This document shows positions 7,981-15,638 of a DNA stretch of 64,000 nucleotides, one piece after another. This DNA is from Motiliproteus sp965230185 (GTDB lineage Bacteria > Pseudomonadota > Gammaproteobacteria > Pseudomonadales > Balneatricaceae). The stretch's first letter is position 1, and the number at the start of each line of letters is the position of its first letter. A model generated the notes under the pieces. That model was not told where the DNA came from, searched no databases, and saw nothing but the letters and a program-made list of their open reading frames with translations. The stretch is taken from positions 2,604,001 through 2,668,000 of the forward strand of contig OZ245995.1 in the NCBI GenBank assembly GCA_965230185.1. The letters are read 5' to 3'. A program made the translations under genes and the position numbers.

Positions 7981-9873
7981 ATGGCCTATTTGAACGAATA
8001 TAACCGATCTATCGAGAACCCGGCCGAATTCTGGGCGGAAAAAGCGGAGGCTCTCGAATGGTTTAAGAAGCCTGAAGTAATTCTCTCAAAGGATGAGAAC
8101 GGTGTAGATCGCTGGTTCGCCGACGGCGAAATGAATACTGCTTATATGGCGCTGGATTACCATGTTGAAAACGGCCGTGGCGATCAGGTTGCTATCTACT
8201 ATGATTCTCCCGTTACCGACACTAAGAAAGCGATCACCTACACCGAGCTGCGCGATCAGGTCGCTCAGTTTGCCGGCGTGCTGAAGGCGCAGGGTGTTGA
8301 GAAGGGTGATCGGGTTGTTGTCTACATGCCGATGATTCCGGAGGCTGCAGTAGCAATGCTGGCCTGTGCCCGACTGGGTGCTATTCATTCTGTGGTGTTC
8401 GGTGGTTTTGCACCCCATGAGCTGGCAGTCCGGATTGATGATGCAGAGCCTAAGGTGGTCGTGACTGCATCCTGCGGTATCGAAATTCAGAAAATTATTC
8501 CTTACAAGCCGATGCTGGATAAGGCAATTGAGCTGTCGGCTCATAAGCCTGCTAACTGCATCGTTTATCAGCGCCCTCAGGTGGTCGCTGAAATGACCGA
8601 AGGTCGCGACCTTGACTGGAAGGAGGCTGTCGCAACTGCCGAGCCGGCAGGCTGTACGCCGGTTAAGGGTACCGACCCGCTGTACGTCCTTTACACTTCA
8701 GGCACTACCGGCAAGCCGAAAGGGGTTGTTCGTGACAACGGTGGTCACGCTGTTGCGCTTCGCTACAGCATGAAGGCTATTTACGATATGGATCCTGGTG
8801 ATGTGTTCTGGGCGGCGTCCGATGTGGGCTGGGTTGTTGGTCACTCCTACATCGTCTACGGCCCGCTGCTGACCGGGCTGTCAACTGTGTTCTATGAAGG
8901 AAAGCCGGTAAGGACTCCGGACGCCGGTGCTTTCTGGCGAGTTGCTGAAGAGTATAAGGTGAAGGGGCTGTTCTCGGCACCGACTGCATTCCGGGCTATT
9001 CGCAAAGAAGATCCTGATTCAGAATGTCTGAAGCCTTACGATCTGTCCAGTCTCAAGTATGTGTTCATGGCTGGTGAGCGTCTGGATCCCCCGACTTACC
9101 ACTGGGTGAAAGATCTGCTGGGGCTGCCGGTCGTCGATCACTGGTGGCAGACTGAGACTGGCTGGGCTATCTGCGGCAACCTGATGGGGGTTGAAGCGAA
9201 AGAACCCAAGCCGGGTTCCTCTACGCTGCCTTCTCCCGGATTTAATGTTCAGATTCTGGATTCCCGCGGCAATGAATTGGGGCCGAACGAGCAGGGTAGT
9301 GTGGCGATCAAGCTGCCGCTTCCTCCCGGGTGTCTGCCGACTGTCTGGGGTGACTACGAGCGCTTCCGTACCGGTTATCTGGCCATCTATGACGGCTATT
9401 ATGTCTCCGGTGACGGTGGTTATAAGGATGATGATGGCTACGTCTACATTATGGGGCGTACCGATGACGTCATTAATGTTGCCGGTCATCGCCTTTCTAC
9501 CGGCGAGATGGAAGAGATCGTAGCCGGTCATGCAGCAGTGGCTGAGTGTGCGGTTATCGGTATTGCTGACAGCCTGAAGGGGCAGAATCCTGTCGGGCTG
9601 GTGCTGCTTAAGGATGGCGTTGAGGTGGATGAGAAGGAGCTTGAGGCCGAGCTGGTGGCGATGGTTCGTAAAGAGATCGGCGCGGTTGCCTGCTTCCGTC
9701 AGGCGATTGTGGTTCAGCGTCTGCCTAAGACGCGCTCTGGCAAGATCCTGAGAAAGATTCTGCGTCAGATCGCCGATGGTGAAGAATACAGCGTACCTTC
9801 CACTATCGATGACCCGGCAAGCCTGCCGGAGATCTCCGAGATTATGGGGAGTCATGGTATCGGTGCTGCCTGA
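7981..9873 (+). CDS. prpE: Propionyl-CoA synthetase
   Basis: AMP-forming acyl-CoA synthetase of 630 residues that activates propionate (and less well acetate) to the CoA thioester. The ATP/AMP motif YTSGTTGKPKG lies at about residue 240, the WWQTETGW acyl-pocket motif near 400, the hinge region YYVSGDGG...GRTDDVINVAGH near 480-510, and the acetylation-type lysine motif TRSGKILRK near 595. The chosen start MAYLNEY follows AAAGGGAAC; the longer upstream frame has a poor start. No prpBCD genes are adjacent. Acetyl-CoA synthetase is the alternative, but N-terminal sequence and length fit PrpE. Confidence 0.9.
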   Translation: MAYLNEYNRSIENPAEFWAEKAEALEWFKKPEVILSKDENGVDRWFADGEMNTAYMALDYHVENGRGDQVAIYYDSPVTDTKKAITYTELRDQVAQFAGVLKAQGVEKGDRVVVYMPMIPEAAVAMLACARLGAIHSVVFGGFAPHELAVRIDDAEPKVVVTASCGIEIQKIIPYKPMLDKAIELSAHKPANCIVYQRPQVVAEMTEGRDLDWKEAVATAEPAGCTPVKGTDPLYVLYTSGTTGKPKGVVRDNGGHAVALRYSMKAIYDMDPGDVFWAASDVGWVVGHSYIVYGPLLTGLSTVFYEGKPVRTPDAGAFWRVAEEYKVKGLFSAPTAFRAIRKEDPDSECLKPYDLSSLKYVFMAGERLDPPTYHWVKDLLGLPVVDHWWQTETGWAICGNLMGVEAKEPKPGSSTLPSPGFNVQILDSRGNELGPNEQGSVAIKLPLPPGCLPTVWGDYERFRTGYLAIYDGYYVSGDGGYKDDDGYVYIMGRTDDVINVAGHRLSTGEMEEIVAGHAAVAECAVIGIADSLKGQNPVGLVLLKDGVEVDEKELEAELVAMVRKEIGAVACFRQAIVVQRLPKTRSGKILRKILRQIADGEEYSVPSTIDDPASLPEISEIMGSHGIGAA

Positions 9874-9892
9874 CAGCATTAGCTGCATGAAC

Positions 9893-9926
9893 AAGCCCGC
9901 GCATTAATGGCGTGGGCTTTTTTTTG
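9893..9926 (+). terminator. Rho-independent terminator of prpE
   Basis: A 10-bp stem AAGCCCGCGC/GGCGTGGGCTT with one wobble pair and an ATTAATG loop is followed by a run of T, 20 bases after the prpE stop. Confidence 0.9.
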
Positions 9927-9929
9927 CGG

Positions 9930-10310
9930 TTCGTAAAGTTGTTTTGCTGGAAGGTTGGGTGGTGGCGTCGTCTTCCGGGGGGGGCTGTCCGTTTTCTTCG
10001 GGCTCAGTCGGTATCGAATCGCGGTGCTGAAAGGTCTTGTGGGTGCGGTAGTGATCGTCGGTTTGTTTCTGTCGGCGGGGTGTTGGTTACAGTGCCTGTG
10101 GCGAGGGGTGGGGTGTTGTTGCTGAGTTGCAGTCGGCCTGCGAAAAGGTGATTGGTTGCTGTCTTTTCTGGAGTGTTGGGTTTGCAGCCGTAGCAGTGGT
10201 GATATTGATATATCACATTTAAATAAACATTGGGCCGGTCGCTTGCGATATTTAAATAATGTTAGTCGAATCTGACTTGCTTTTTTAAAAAAAGAGGTGA
10301 GCTTTCGATG
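9930..10310. other. Intergenic region between convergent prpE and gltA; G+T-rich plus strand
   Basis: No supported gene. From about 9950 to 10200 the plus strand is strikingly rich in G and T, including a run of eight G at 9977-9984. After this comes an AT-rich patch with TGATATATCA and two copies of ATTTAAATAA (10217 and 10250). Open frames here have no ribosome-binding site and implausible composition. Confidence 0.5.
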
Positions 10311-10342
10311 CAAATAAAAACCCCCGCTGAAGAGCGGGGGTT
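10311..10342 (-). terminator. Rho-independent terminator of gltA
   Basis: Perfect 10-bp stem AACCCCCGCT/AGCGGGGGTT with a 4-base loop. Read on the minus strand it is followed by a T-rich tract, 30 bases after the gltA stop. Confidence 0.92.
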
Positions 10343-10372
10343 GTGGTTTTTTTATCGCGGCGGCTGGTTGAA

Positions 10373-11650
10373 TCAGCCCGGATAATCGCGCTTGTTGGGG
10401 CCGGTGTACAGCTGGCGAGGACGGCCGATCCGGTTCGGGCTGCTGTGGAATTCGTTCCAGTGAGAGATCCAGCCGATAGTCCGTGACAGTGCAAAGATTA
10501 CGGTGAACATGCTGGTCGGAATGCCCATGGCCTTGAGGATGATGCCGGAGTAGAAGTCGACATTCGGGTACAGTTTGCGCTCTACGAAGTATTCGTCTTC
10601 CAGGGCGATCTGCTCCAGCTGCTTGGCGATCTTCAGCAGAGGGTCGTCTTCCAGACCCAGCTCTTTCAGCACTTCGTCGCAGGACTGCTTCATTACGCGA
10701 GCGCGAGGGTCGAAGTTGCGGTAGACGCGGTGACCAAAGCCCATCAGGCGGAAGGAGTCGTTGGGATCCTTGGCGCGAGCGATGAACTCAGGAATGTTTT
10801 CTGCGTCGCCGATCTCTTCAAGCATGGTCAGAACGGCTTCGTTAGCACCACCGTGCGCCGGGCCCCAGAGGGCGGCGATGCCTGATGCGATACAGGCAAA
10901 CGGGTTGGCGCCGGAAGAGCCGGCCAGACGAACGGTAGAAGTGGAGGCGTTCTGCTCATGGTCGGCATGCAGTACGAAGATGCGATCCATGGCCCGGGAC
11001 AGAACCGGGTTGGGTACGTACTCTTCGCAGGGGGTTCCGAACATCATGTACAGGAAGTTTTCCGCGTAAGTGAGGTCGTTGCGCGGGTACATGAAGGGCT
11101 GACCCATGGAGTACTTGTAGCACATTGCCGCCAGTGTCGGCATCTTGGCTACCAGGCGGTAGGCACAGACTTCGCGGTGATGAGCGTTGTCGATATCCAG
11201 AGAGTCGTGGTAGAAGGCCGACAGGGCACCAACTACGCCACACAGAATGGCCATCGGGTGGGCGTCACGGCGGAAACCGTTGTAGAAGTGGCTGAGCTGT
11301 TCGTGAACCATGGTGTGGTTCTTAACGATGTTTACGAACTTCTCTTTCTCTTCGGCATTTGGCAGTTCGCCGTTCAGCAGCAGATAGCATACTTCCATGT
11401 AATCTGACTTCTCAGCCAGCTGCTCGATCGGGTATCCCCCGTGCAGCAATACGCCTTTGCCACCATCGATGAAGGTGATCTTGGACTCGCAGGCAGCGGT
11501 GGATACGAAACCGGGGTCGTAGGTGAAAAGACCCTGGCCGGTCAGGGCGCGTACGTCGACAACGTCAGGGCCTTCTGTACCATGCATTACAGGTAGCTCG
11601 ATGGTCTCCTCAACACCATCGATTTTCAGATACGCTTTCTTGTCAGCCAT
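10373..11650 (-). CDS. gltA: Citrate synthase, type II
   Basis: Condenses oxaloacetate and acetyl-CoA to citrate, the entry step of the TCA cycle. The 425-residue length fits the hexameric NADH-sensitive type of gram-negative bacteria. Active-site regions are visible: the histidine of ALWGPAHGGANE, GFGHRVYRNFDPRA with the second histidine, and the aspartate in NVDFYSGI. The start MADKKAYL is preceded by AGGAG five bases away; the in-frame upstream ATG is inferior. It is divergent from sdhCDAB, the arrangement common in Pseudomonas relatives. Confidence 0.97.
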   Translation of the reverse strand: MADKKAYLKIDGVEETIELPVMHGTEGPDVVDVRALTGQGLFTYDPGFVSTAACESKITFIDGGKGVLLHGGYPIEQLAEKSDYMEVCYLLLNGELPNAEEKEKFVNIVKNHTMVHEQLSHFYNGFRRDAHPMAILCGVVGALSAFYHDSLDIDNAHHREVCAYRLVAKMPTLAAMCYKYSMGQPFMYPRNDLTYAENFLYMMFGTPCEEYVPNPVLSRAMDRIFVLHADHEQNASTSTVRLAGSSGANPFACIASGIAALWGPAHGGANEAVLTMLEEIGDAENIPEFIARAKDPNDSFRLMGFGHRVYRNFDPRARVMKQSCDEVLKELGLEDDPLLKIAKQLEQIALEDEYFVERKLYPNVDFYSGIILKAMGIPTSMFTVIFALSRTIGWISHWNEFHSSPNRIGRPRQLYTGPNKRDYPG

Positions 11651-11764
11651 GGCGGCTCCTATCATTCGTTATATTTTAGTGATTGCGACAGCCGCTGAAA
11701 TTCAGCGATATTGCTCGTGCCGCATCGTTTGAGTGAAAAGGGTCAGCTTAAAAATGACGTACCC

Positions 11765-11792
11765 ACTATAGAGTCAAAACCGACAATGTCAA
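11765..11792 (-). promoter_or_regulatory. Sigma70 promoter of gltA
   Basis: On the minus strand, TTGACA (11792-11787) and TATAGT (11770-11765) are separated by 16 bases, an almost consensus sigma70 promoter about 115 bases upstream of the gltA start. Confidence 0.8.
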
Positions 11793-11941
11793 TCAAACCC
11801 GGGGTTTGGATTTCGCGATGCAGCATGAAGTGGTTTTAACAATATCCGGCTGTTTTTTAAATCGCTCTTTAGTTGAATTGCCTGCCGAATTTGATACTTG
11901 TCAGGTCCCCGATATTTGACCTTTGAATAAGGAGGGCTGAA

Positions 11942-11970
11942 TTGTCTTCAGGGGGGTAAATGATTATAAT
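11942..11970 (+). promoter_or_regulatory. Sigma70 promoter of sdhCDAB
   Basis: TTGTCT (11942-11947), a 17-base spacer and a perfect TATAAT (11965-11970) lie 124 bases upstream of sdhC. The resulting leader of about 115 bases could carry post-transcriptional control, but I recognise no specific element in it. Confidence 0.8.
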
Positions 11971-12093
11971 CCCTCGTCGAACTTCCAGGAGGGTCAAGGC
12001 TGTATGCGGCTTTTGGCAGTCTGAAGAAGCTTCAAACCTAGCACGTCCTTCTAATCGCCCATCCGGTTGGGCCAAAGAGTGTGAATTAGAGCC

Positions 12094-12471
12094 GTGAACA
12101 AAAACAGACCTGTAAATCTCGATCTACGTACTATTAAACAACCCTTACCCGCGATTACTTCTATTTTGCATCGCGTCACGGGTGTGATTCTCTTTATTGG
12201 GGTCGCATTCATGTTGTATGCATTTGATCTGTCGCTGGAATCTCAGCAGGGCTTCGACGCTGTCGTCGATATGTTCCAGAACAGCTTTTTCGCGAAGCTG
12301 GTTGCCTGGGGCCTTGTCTCTTCGCTGCTATATCATCTGTTTGCCGGTGTTAAGCATCTGGTAATGGACTTCGGCTACTGTGAAGAGCTTGAAAGCGGTC
12401 AGCTTGCCGCTAAAGTCACGCTCGCAGCGGGTGTCGTTGCAACACTTCTGGCAGGAGTATGGATATGGTAA
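12094..12471 (+). CDS. sdhC: Succinate dehydrogenase cytochrome b556 subunit
   Basis: Large membrane anchor of complex II, 125 residues with three transmembrane helices. The heme/quinone signature SILHRVTGV (residues about 25-33) with its conserved Ser and Arg, and the LLYHLFAGVKHL helix with heme-region histidines, are present. The start is GTG with a weak ribosome-binding site. It is the first gene of sdhCDAB, overlapping the region of the sdhD start. It anchors SdhAB to the inner membrane and passes electrons to ubiquinone. Confidence 0.95.
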   Translation: MNKNRPVNLDLRTIKQPLPAITSILHRVTGVILFIGVAFMLYAFDLSLESQQGFDAVVDMFQNSFFAKLVAWGLVSSLLYHLFAGVKHLVMDFGYCEELESGQLAAKVTLAAGVVATLLAGVWIW

Positions 12472-12812
12472 CTACTATTACAAGTTTCGGTCGCAGCGGC
12501 CTCTATGACTGGATGATTCAGCGTGCAACTGCCGTTGTGCTGCTGGCGTACACCGTTTTTATTGTTCTCTACCTGCTGTTCAGTCCGGATCTGGACTACG
12601 GGCAGTGGAAGGCGCTCTTTGAGCAGACCTGGGTTCGCGTGTTTACTCTGCTGACGCTGATCTCCCTTGGTGCTCATTCCTGGATTGGTCTCTGGAGTGT
12701 GTCTACTGACTACATTAAGCCTACCGGGCCTCGCTTCCTGTTTCAGGTGGTGTGCGGAACTGCAATGTTCTCGTTTCTGGTCTGGGGTGTTCAGGTTCTT
12801 TGGGGATTATAA
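12465..12812 (+). CDS. sdhD: Succinate dehydrogenase membrane anchor subunit
   Basis: Small membrane anchor of complex II, 115 residues, the same length as the E. coli protein. It has three transmembrane segments. The start MVTTITSFGRS aligns with the E. coli N-terminus and has GGAG nine bases upstream, so I prefer it to the ATG six bases earlier. The motif VLLAYTVFI and the ISLGAHSWIGLWSVSTDYIKP stretch hold the heme-ligand region and the quinone-site Asp-Tyr. It overlaps the sdhC stop by 7 bases, implying translational coupling. Confidence 0.95.
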   Translation: MVTTITSFGRSGLYDWMIQRATAVVLLAYTVFIVLYLLFSPDLDYGQWKALFEQTWVRVFTLLTLISLGAHSWIGLWSVSTDYIKPTGPRFLFQVVCGTAMFSFLVWGVQVLWGL

Positions 12813-12815
12813 GCA

Positions 12816-14588
12816 ATGTCTAAACTTCGTACGCTAAACTATGATTCTATCGTAGTCGGTGGTGGCGGTGCGGGTATGCGCGCGGCGCTGCAACTGGCTC
12901 AGTCAGGTCTGAAGACGGCCTGTGTCACCAAGGTGTTCCCCACGCGCTCTCACACGGTTTCTGCTCAGGGTGGCATCACCTGTGCCATCGCCAGCGCAGA
13001 CCCGAACGACGACTGGCGCTGGCATATGTACGATACCGTCAAGGGCTCCGATTATATCGGTGACCAGGACGCTATCGAATATATGTGTAGTGTTGGCCCG
13101 CAGGCAGTATTTGAACTGGACCACATGGGTCTGCCGTTTTCCCGGACAGAATCTGGTCGTATCTACCAGCGCCCGTTTGGCGGTCAGTCCAAGAATTTCG
13201 GTGAGGGTGGTCAGGCCGCCCGTACCTGTGCTGCCGCCGACCGTACCGGTCATGCGCTGCTGCACACGCTTTATCAGGCCAACCTGAAGGCTGGTACTAC
13301 CTTCTTTAATGAGTGGTACGCGGTCGATCTGGTTAAGAATTCTGAAGGCGCAGTTGTTGGTTGTATCGCAATCTGCATCGAAACCGGTGAAACGGTATAC
13401 ATCAAGGCGCAGGCGACCGTACTGGCGACCGGTGGTTCCGGGCGTATCTATCAGTCCACCACAAACGCGCTGATCAATACCGGTGACGGTGTTGGCATGT
13501 CTCTGCGTGCCGGCTTCCCGGCTCAGGACATGGAAATGTGGCAGTTCCACCCGACCGGTATTGCCGGTGCCGGCGTGCTGGTCACCGAAGGCTGTCGTGG
13601 AGAGGGCGGCTACCTGATCAATAAGGATGGTGAGCGTTTTATGGAGCGTTATGCTCCGAATGCTAAAGACCTGGCTGGTCGTGACGTTGTTGCTCGCTCC
13701 ATGATTCTTGAGATTCTGGATGGTCGCGGATGCGGGCCGGAAGGAGATCACGTCTTCCTGAAGCTGGATCATCTGGGTGAAGAAGTTCTGCATAGTCGTC
13801 TGCCGGGTATCTGTGAGCTGTCCAAGACCTTTGCTCACGTTGATCCGGTTGAGGCGCCGATTCCGGTGGTTCCGACCTGTCACTACATGATGGGTGGTGT
13901 GCCGACCAATGTTGGTGGTCAGGCGCTGACAATCGATAGCGATGGCAACGATCAGGCGATTGAAGGCCTGTATGCCTGTGGTGAGGTTGCCTGTGTGTCT
14001 GTTCACGGCGCCAACCGCCTGGGCGGAAACTCGCTGCTGGATCTGGTTGTATTCGGTCGCTCGGCCGGTATGCAGATCGAGAAGACGCTGGCAGAAGGTT
14101 ATCAGGCTGTCGACGCGACAGAGGAAGATCTGGAGCGCGCCATGGCTCGCCTGAATCGCCTGAACAACACTACCGGCGGTGAAAGCGTTGCTGAAGTTCG
14201 TGCCGAACTTCAGAAGACGATGCAGCTGTACTTCGGCGTCTTCCGTGACGGCGAGAGCATGCAGAAAGGTCTGGAGCTGCTGAAGGATATTCGTAAGCGG
14301 GTTGAAAACACCCATCTGGAAGACAAGAGTCTGGCTTACAATACCGCCCGTATTGAAGCGCTGGAGCTGGAAAACCTGATGGAAGTTGCTGAGGCAACGG
14401 CAATCGCAGCGGAAGAGCGTAAGGAGAGTCGTGGTGCTCATGCCCGTAACGACTTCACCGAGCGTGACGATGAGAACTGGCTGAAGCACTCTATCTTCTT
14501 CCCGGGAGATAAGCGTATTGGCAAGCGCGACGTTAACTTCGCGCCTAAGACTGTCGAAGCCTTCCCGCCGAAGGCCAGAACATACTAA
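12816..14588 (+). CDS. sdhA: Succinate dehydrogenase flavoprotein subunit
   Basis: Catalytic FAD subunit of complex II, 590 residues, oxidising succinate to fumarate. The N-terminal dinucleotide fold VVGGGGAGMRAAL, the covalent-FAD motif RSHTVSAQGG with its histidine near residue 45, the HPTGI substrate motif, the GCRGEGGYLIN catalytic-arginine loop, and the HGANRLGGNSLLD motif are all present. It is 3 bases from sdhD and 11 from sdhB. Length and motifs are complete. Confidence 0.98.
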   Translation: MSKLRTLNYDSIVVGGGGAGMRAALQLAQSGLKTACVTKVFPTRSHTVSAQGGITCAIASADPNDDWRWHMYDTVKGSDYIGDQDAIEYMCSVGPQAVFELDHMGLPFSRTESGRIYQRPFGGQSKNFGEGGQAARTCAAADRTGHALLHTLYQANLKAGTTFFNEWYAVDLVKNSEGAVVGCIAICIETGETVYIKAQATVLATGGSGRIYQSTTNALINTGDGVGMSLRAGFPAQDMEMWQFHPTGIAGAGVLVTEGCRGEGGYLINKDGERFMERYAPNAKDLAGRDVVARSMILEILDGRGCGPEGDHVFLKLDHLGEEVLHSRLPGICELSKTFAHVDPVEAPIPVVPTCHYMMGGVPTNVGGQALTIDSDGNDQAIEGLYACGEVACVSVHGANRLGGNSLLDLVVFGRSAGMQIEKTLAEGYQAVDATEEDLERAMARLNRLNNTTGGESVAEVRAELQKTMQLYFGVFRDGESMQKGLELLKDIRKRVENTHLEDKSLAYNTARIEALELENLMEVAEATAIAAEERKESRGAHARNDFTERDDENWLKHSIFFPGDKRIGKRDVNFAPKTVEAFPPKARTY

Positions 14589-14599
14589 GGGGACGCGTC

Positions 14600-15304
14600 A
14601 TGCTGGTTAGTGTTTATCGTTACAATCCCGAGGTTGATGATGCGCCTTACATGCAGGATATCCATATCGATATCCCGGGTGGAAAAGACATCATGGTGCT
14701 GGACCTTCTGCAGCTGCTGAAGGATAAGGACCCGAGTCTGGCTTACCGCCGTTCCTGTCGCGAGGGTGTATGCGGCTCTGACGGTATGAATATCAATGGC
14801 AAGAATGGTCTGGCCTGTATTACGCCGCTGTCGGCTGTGGTGAAAGACGACAAGCTGGTGCTGCGGCCGCTGCCCGGGCTGCCTGTTATCCGCGACCTGG
14901 TCGTGGATATGAGTCAGTTCTACGCGCAGTACGAGAAGATCAAGCCTTACCTGATCAACGACACACCTGCGCCTGCCATTGAGCGATTGCAGTCGCCGGA
15001 AGAGCGCGAGAAACTGGACGGGCTGTACGAGTGTATCCTCTGTGCCTGCTGTTCCACCTCCTGTCCTTCGTTCTGGTGGAATCCTGACAAGTTTATCGGT
15101 CCTTCCGGTCTGCTTCAGGCTTACCGCTTCCTGGCAGATAGTCGTGATACGGCGACCCGTGAGCGACTGGCGGATCTTGATGATCCGTTCAGTGTGTTCC
15201 GTTGCCACGGTATTATGAACTGTGTCAGCGTCTGTCCGAAGGGGTTGAACCCGACCAAAGCGATCGGTCATATCCGTAATATGCTGATCCAGCAGGCCAC
15301 ATAA
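14600..15304 (+). CDS. sdhB: Succinate dehydrogenase iron-sulfur subunit
   Basis: Electron-transfer subunit of complex II, 234 residues. The N-terminal [2Fe-2S] domain shows SCREGVCGSDGMNING followed by the fourth cysteine in GLACIT. The C-terminal domain carries CILCACCSTSCPSFWWNP for the [4Fe-4S] and [3Fe-4S] clusters, and the FRCHGIMNCVSVCPKGLNP block. It is the last sdh gene, followed by a strong terminator, so sucA likely needs its own promoter for full expression. Confidence 0.98.
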   Translation: MLVSVYRYNPEVDDAPYMQDIHIDIPGGKDIMVLDLLQLLKDKDPSLAYRRSCREGVCGSDGMNINGKNGLACITPLSAVVKDDKLVLRPLPGLPVIRDLVVDMSQFYAQYEKIKPYLINDTPAPAIERLQSPEEREKLDGLYECILCACCSTSCPSFWWNPDKFIGPSGLLQAYRFLADSRDTATRERLADLDDPFSVFRCHGIMNCVSVCPKGLNPTKAIGHIRNMLIQQAT

Positions 15305-15323
15305 CCGGACTGAAAGTAAGTGA

Positions 15324-15354
15324 AAAGGTGCGCAATTTGTGCACCTTTTTTTTT
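15324..15354 (+). terminator. Rho-independent terminator of sdhCDAB
   Basis: Stem AAAGGTGC/GCACCTTT with a 9-base loop is followed by a run of T, 20 bases after sdhB. Confidence 0.92.
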
Positions 15355-15400
15355 ATCTGCAAAAAAGTCCCGATATTCGGCGGATAGCGTGGATTAACGC

Positions 15401-15429
15401 TTTAGCTTGTAAGTAGAAAGCATTATATT
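15401..15429 (+). promoter_or_regulatory. Candidate promoter of sucAB-lpd-sucCD
   Basis: TTTAGC, a 17-base spacer and TATATT lie about 210 bases before sucA, just after the sdhB terminator. The match is moderate; position supports it more than sequence. The remaining leader to 15638 shows no recognised element. Confidence 0.4.
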
Positions 15430-15638
15430 TACACACCACCAAGTGCTGTAGACTTGGCACCGCCAAACCCAAGGGCCTGCTCATAAAGGGTCCTATGACA
15501 ATATTCAAACTAGCAACCAAATATGGGGGCGATCTTTCCTGAGCGCAATCGGGCTATGCCTGAGTTTTCGCCTGGTCTGTCGGTGAGAATGGATACGTTG
15601 CCTTTGGCGTCCGCCCCCTGTATACAGGGTCATCTATA

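Noticed and set aside
9912..10151. A 79-codon open frame after prpE
   Set aside because: It overlaps the prpE terminator and reflects the G/T skew of the region.
12903..14489. A 528-codon open frame antisense to sdhA
   Set aside because: A shadow of codon bias in sdhA, which has every expected motif on the other strand.
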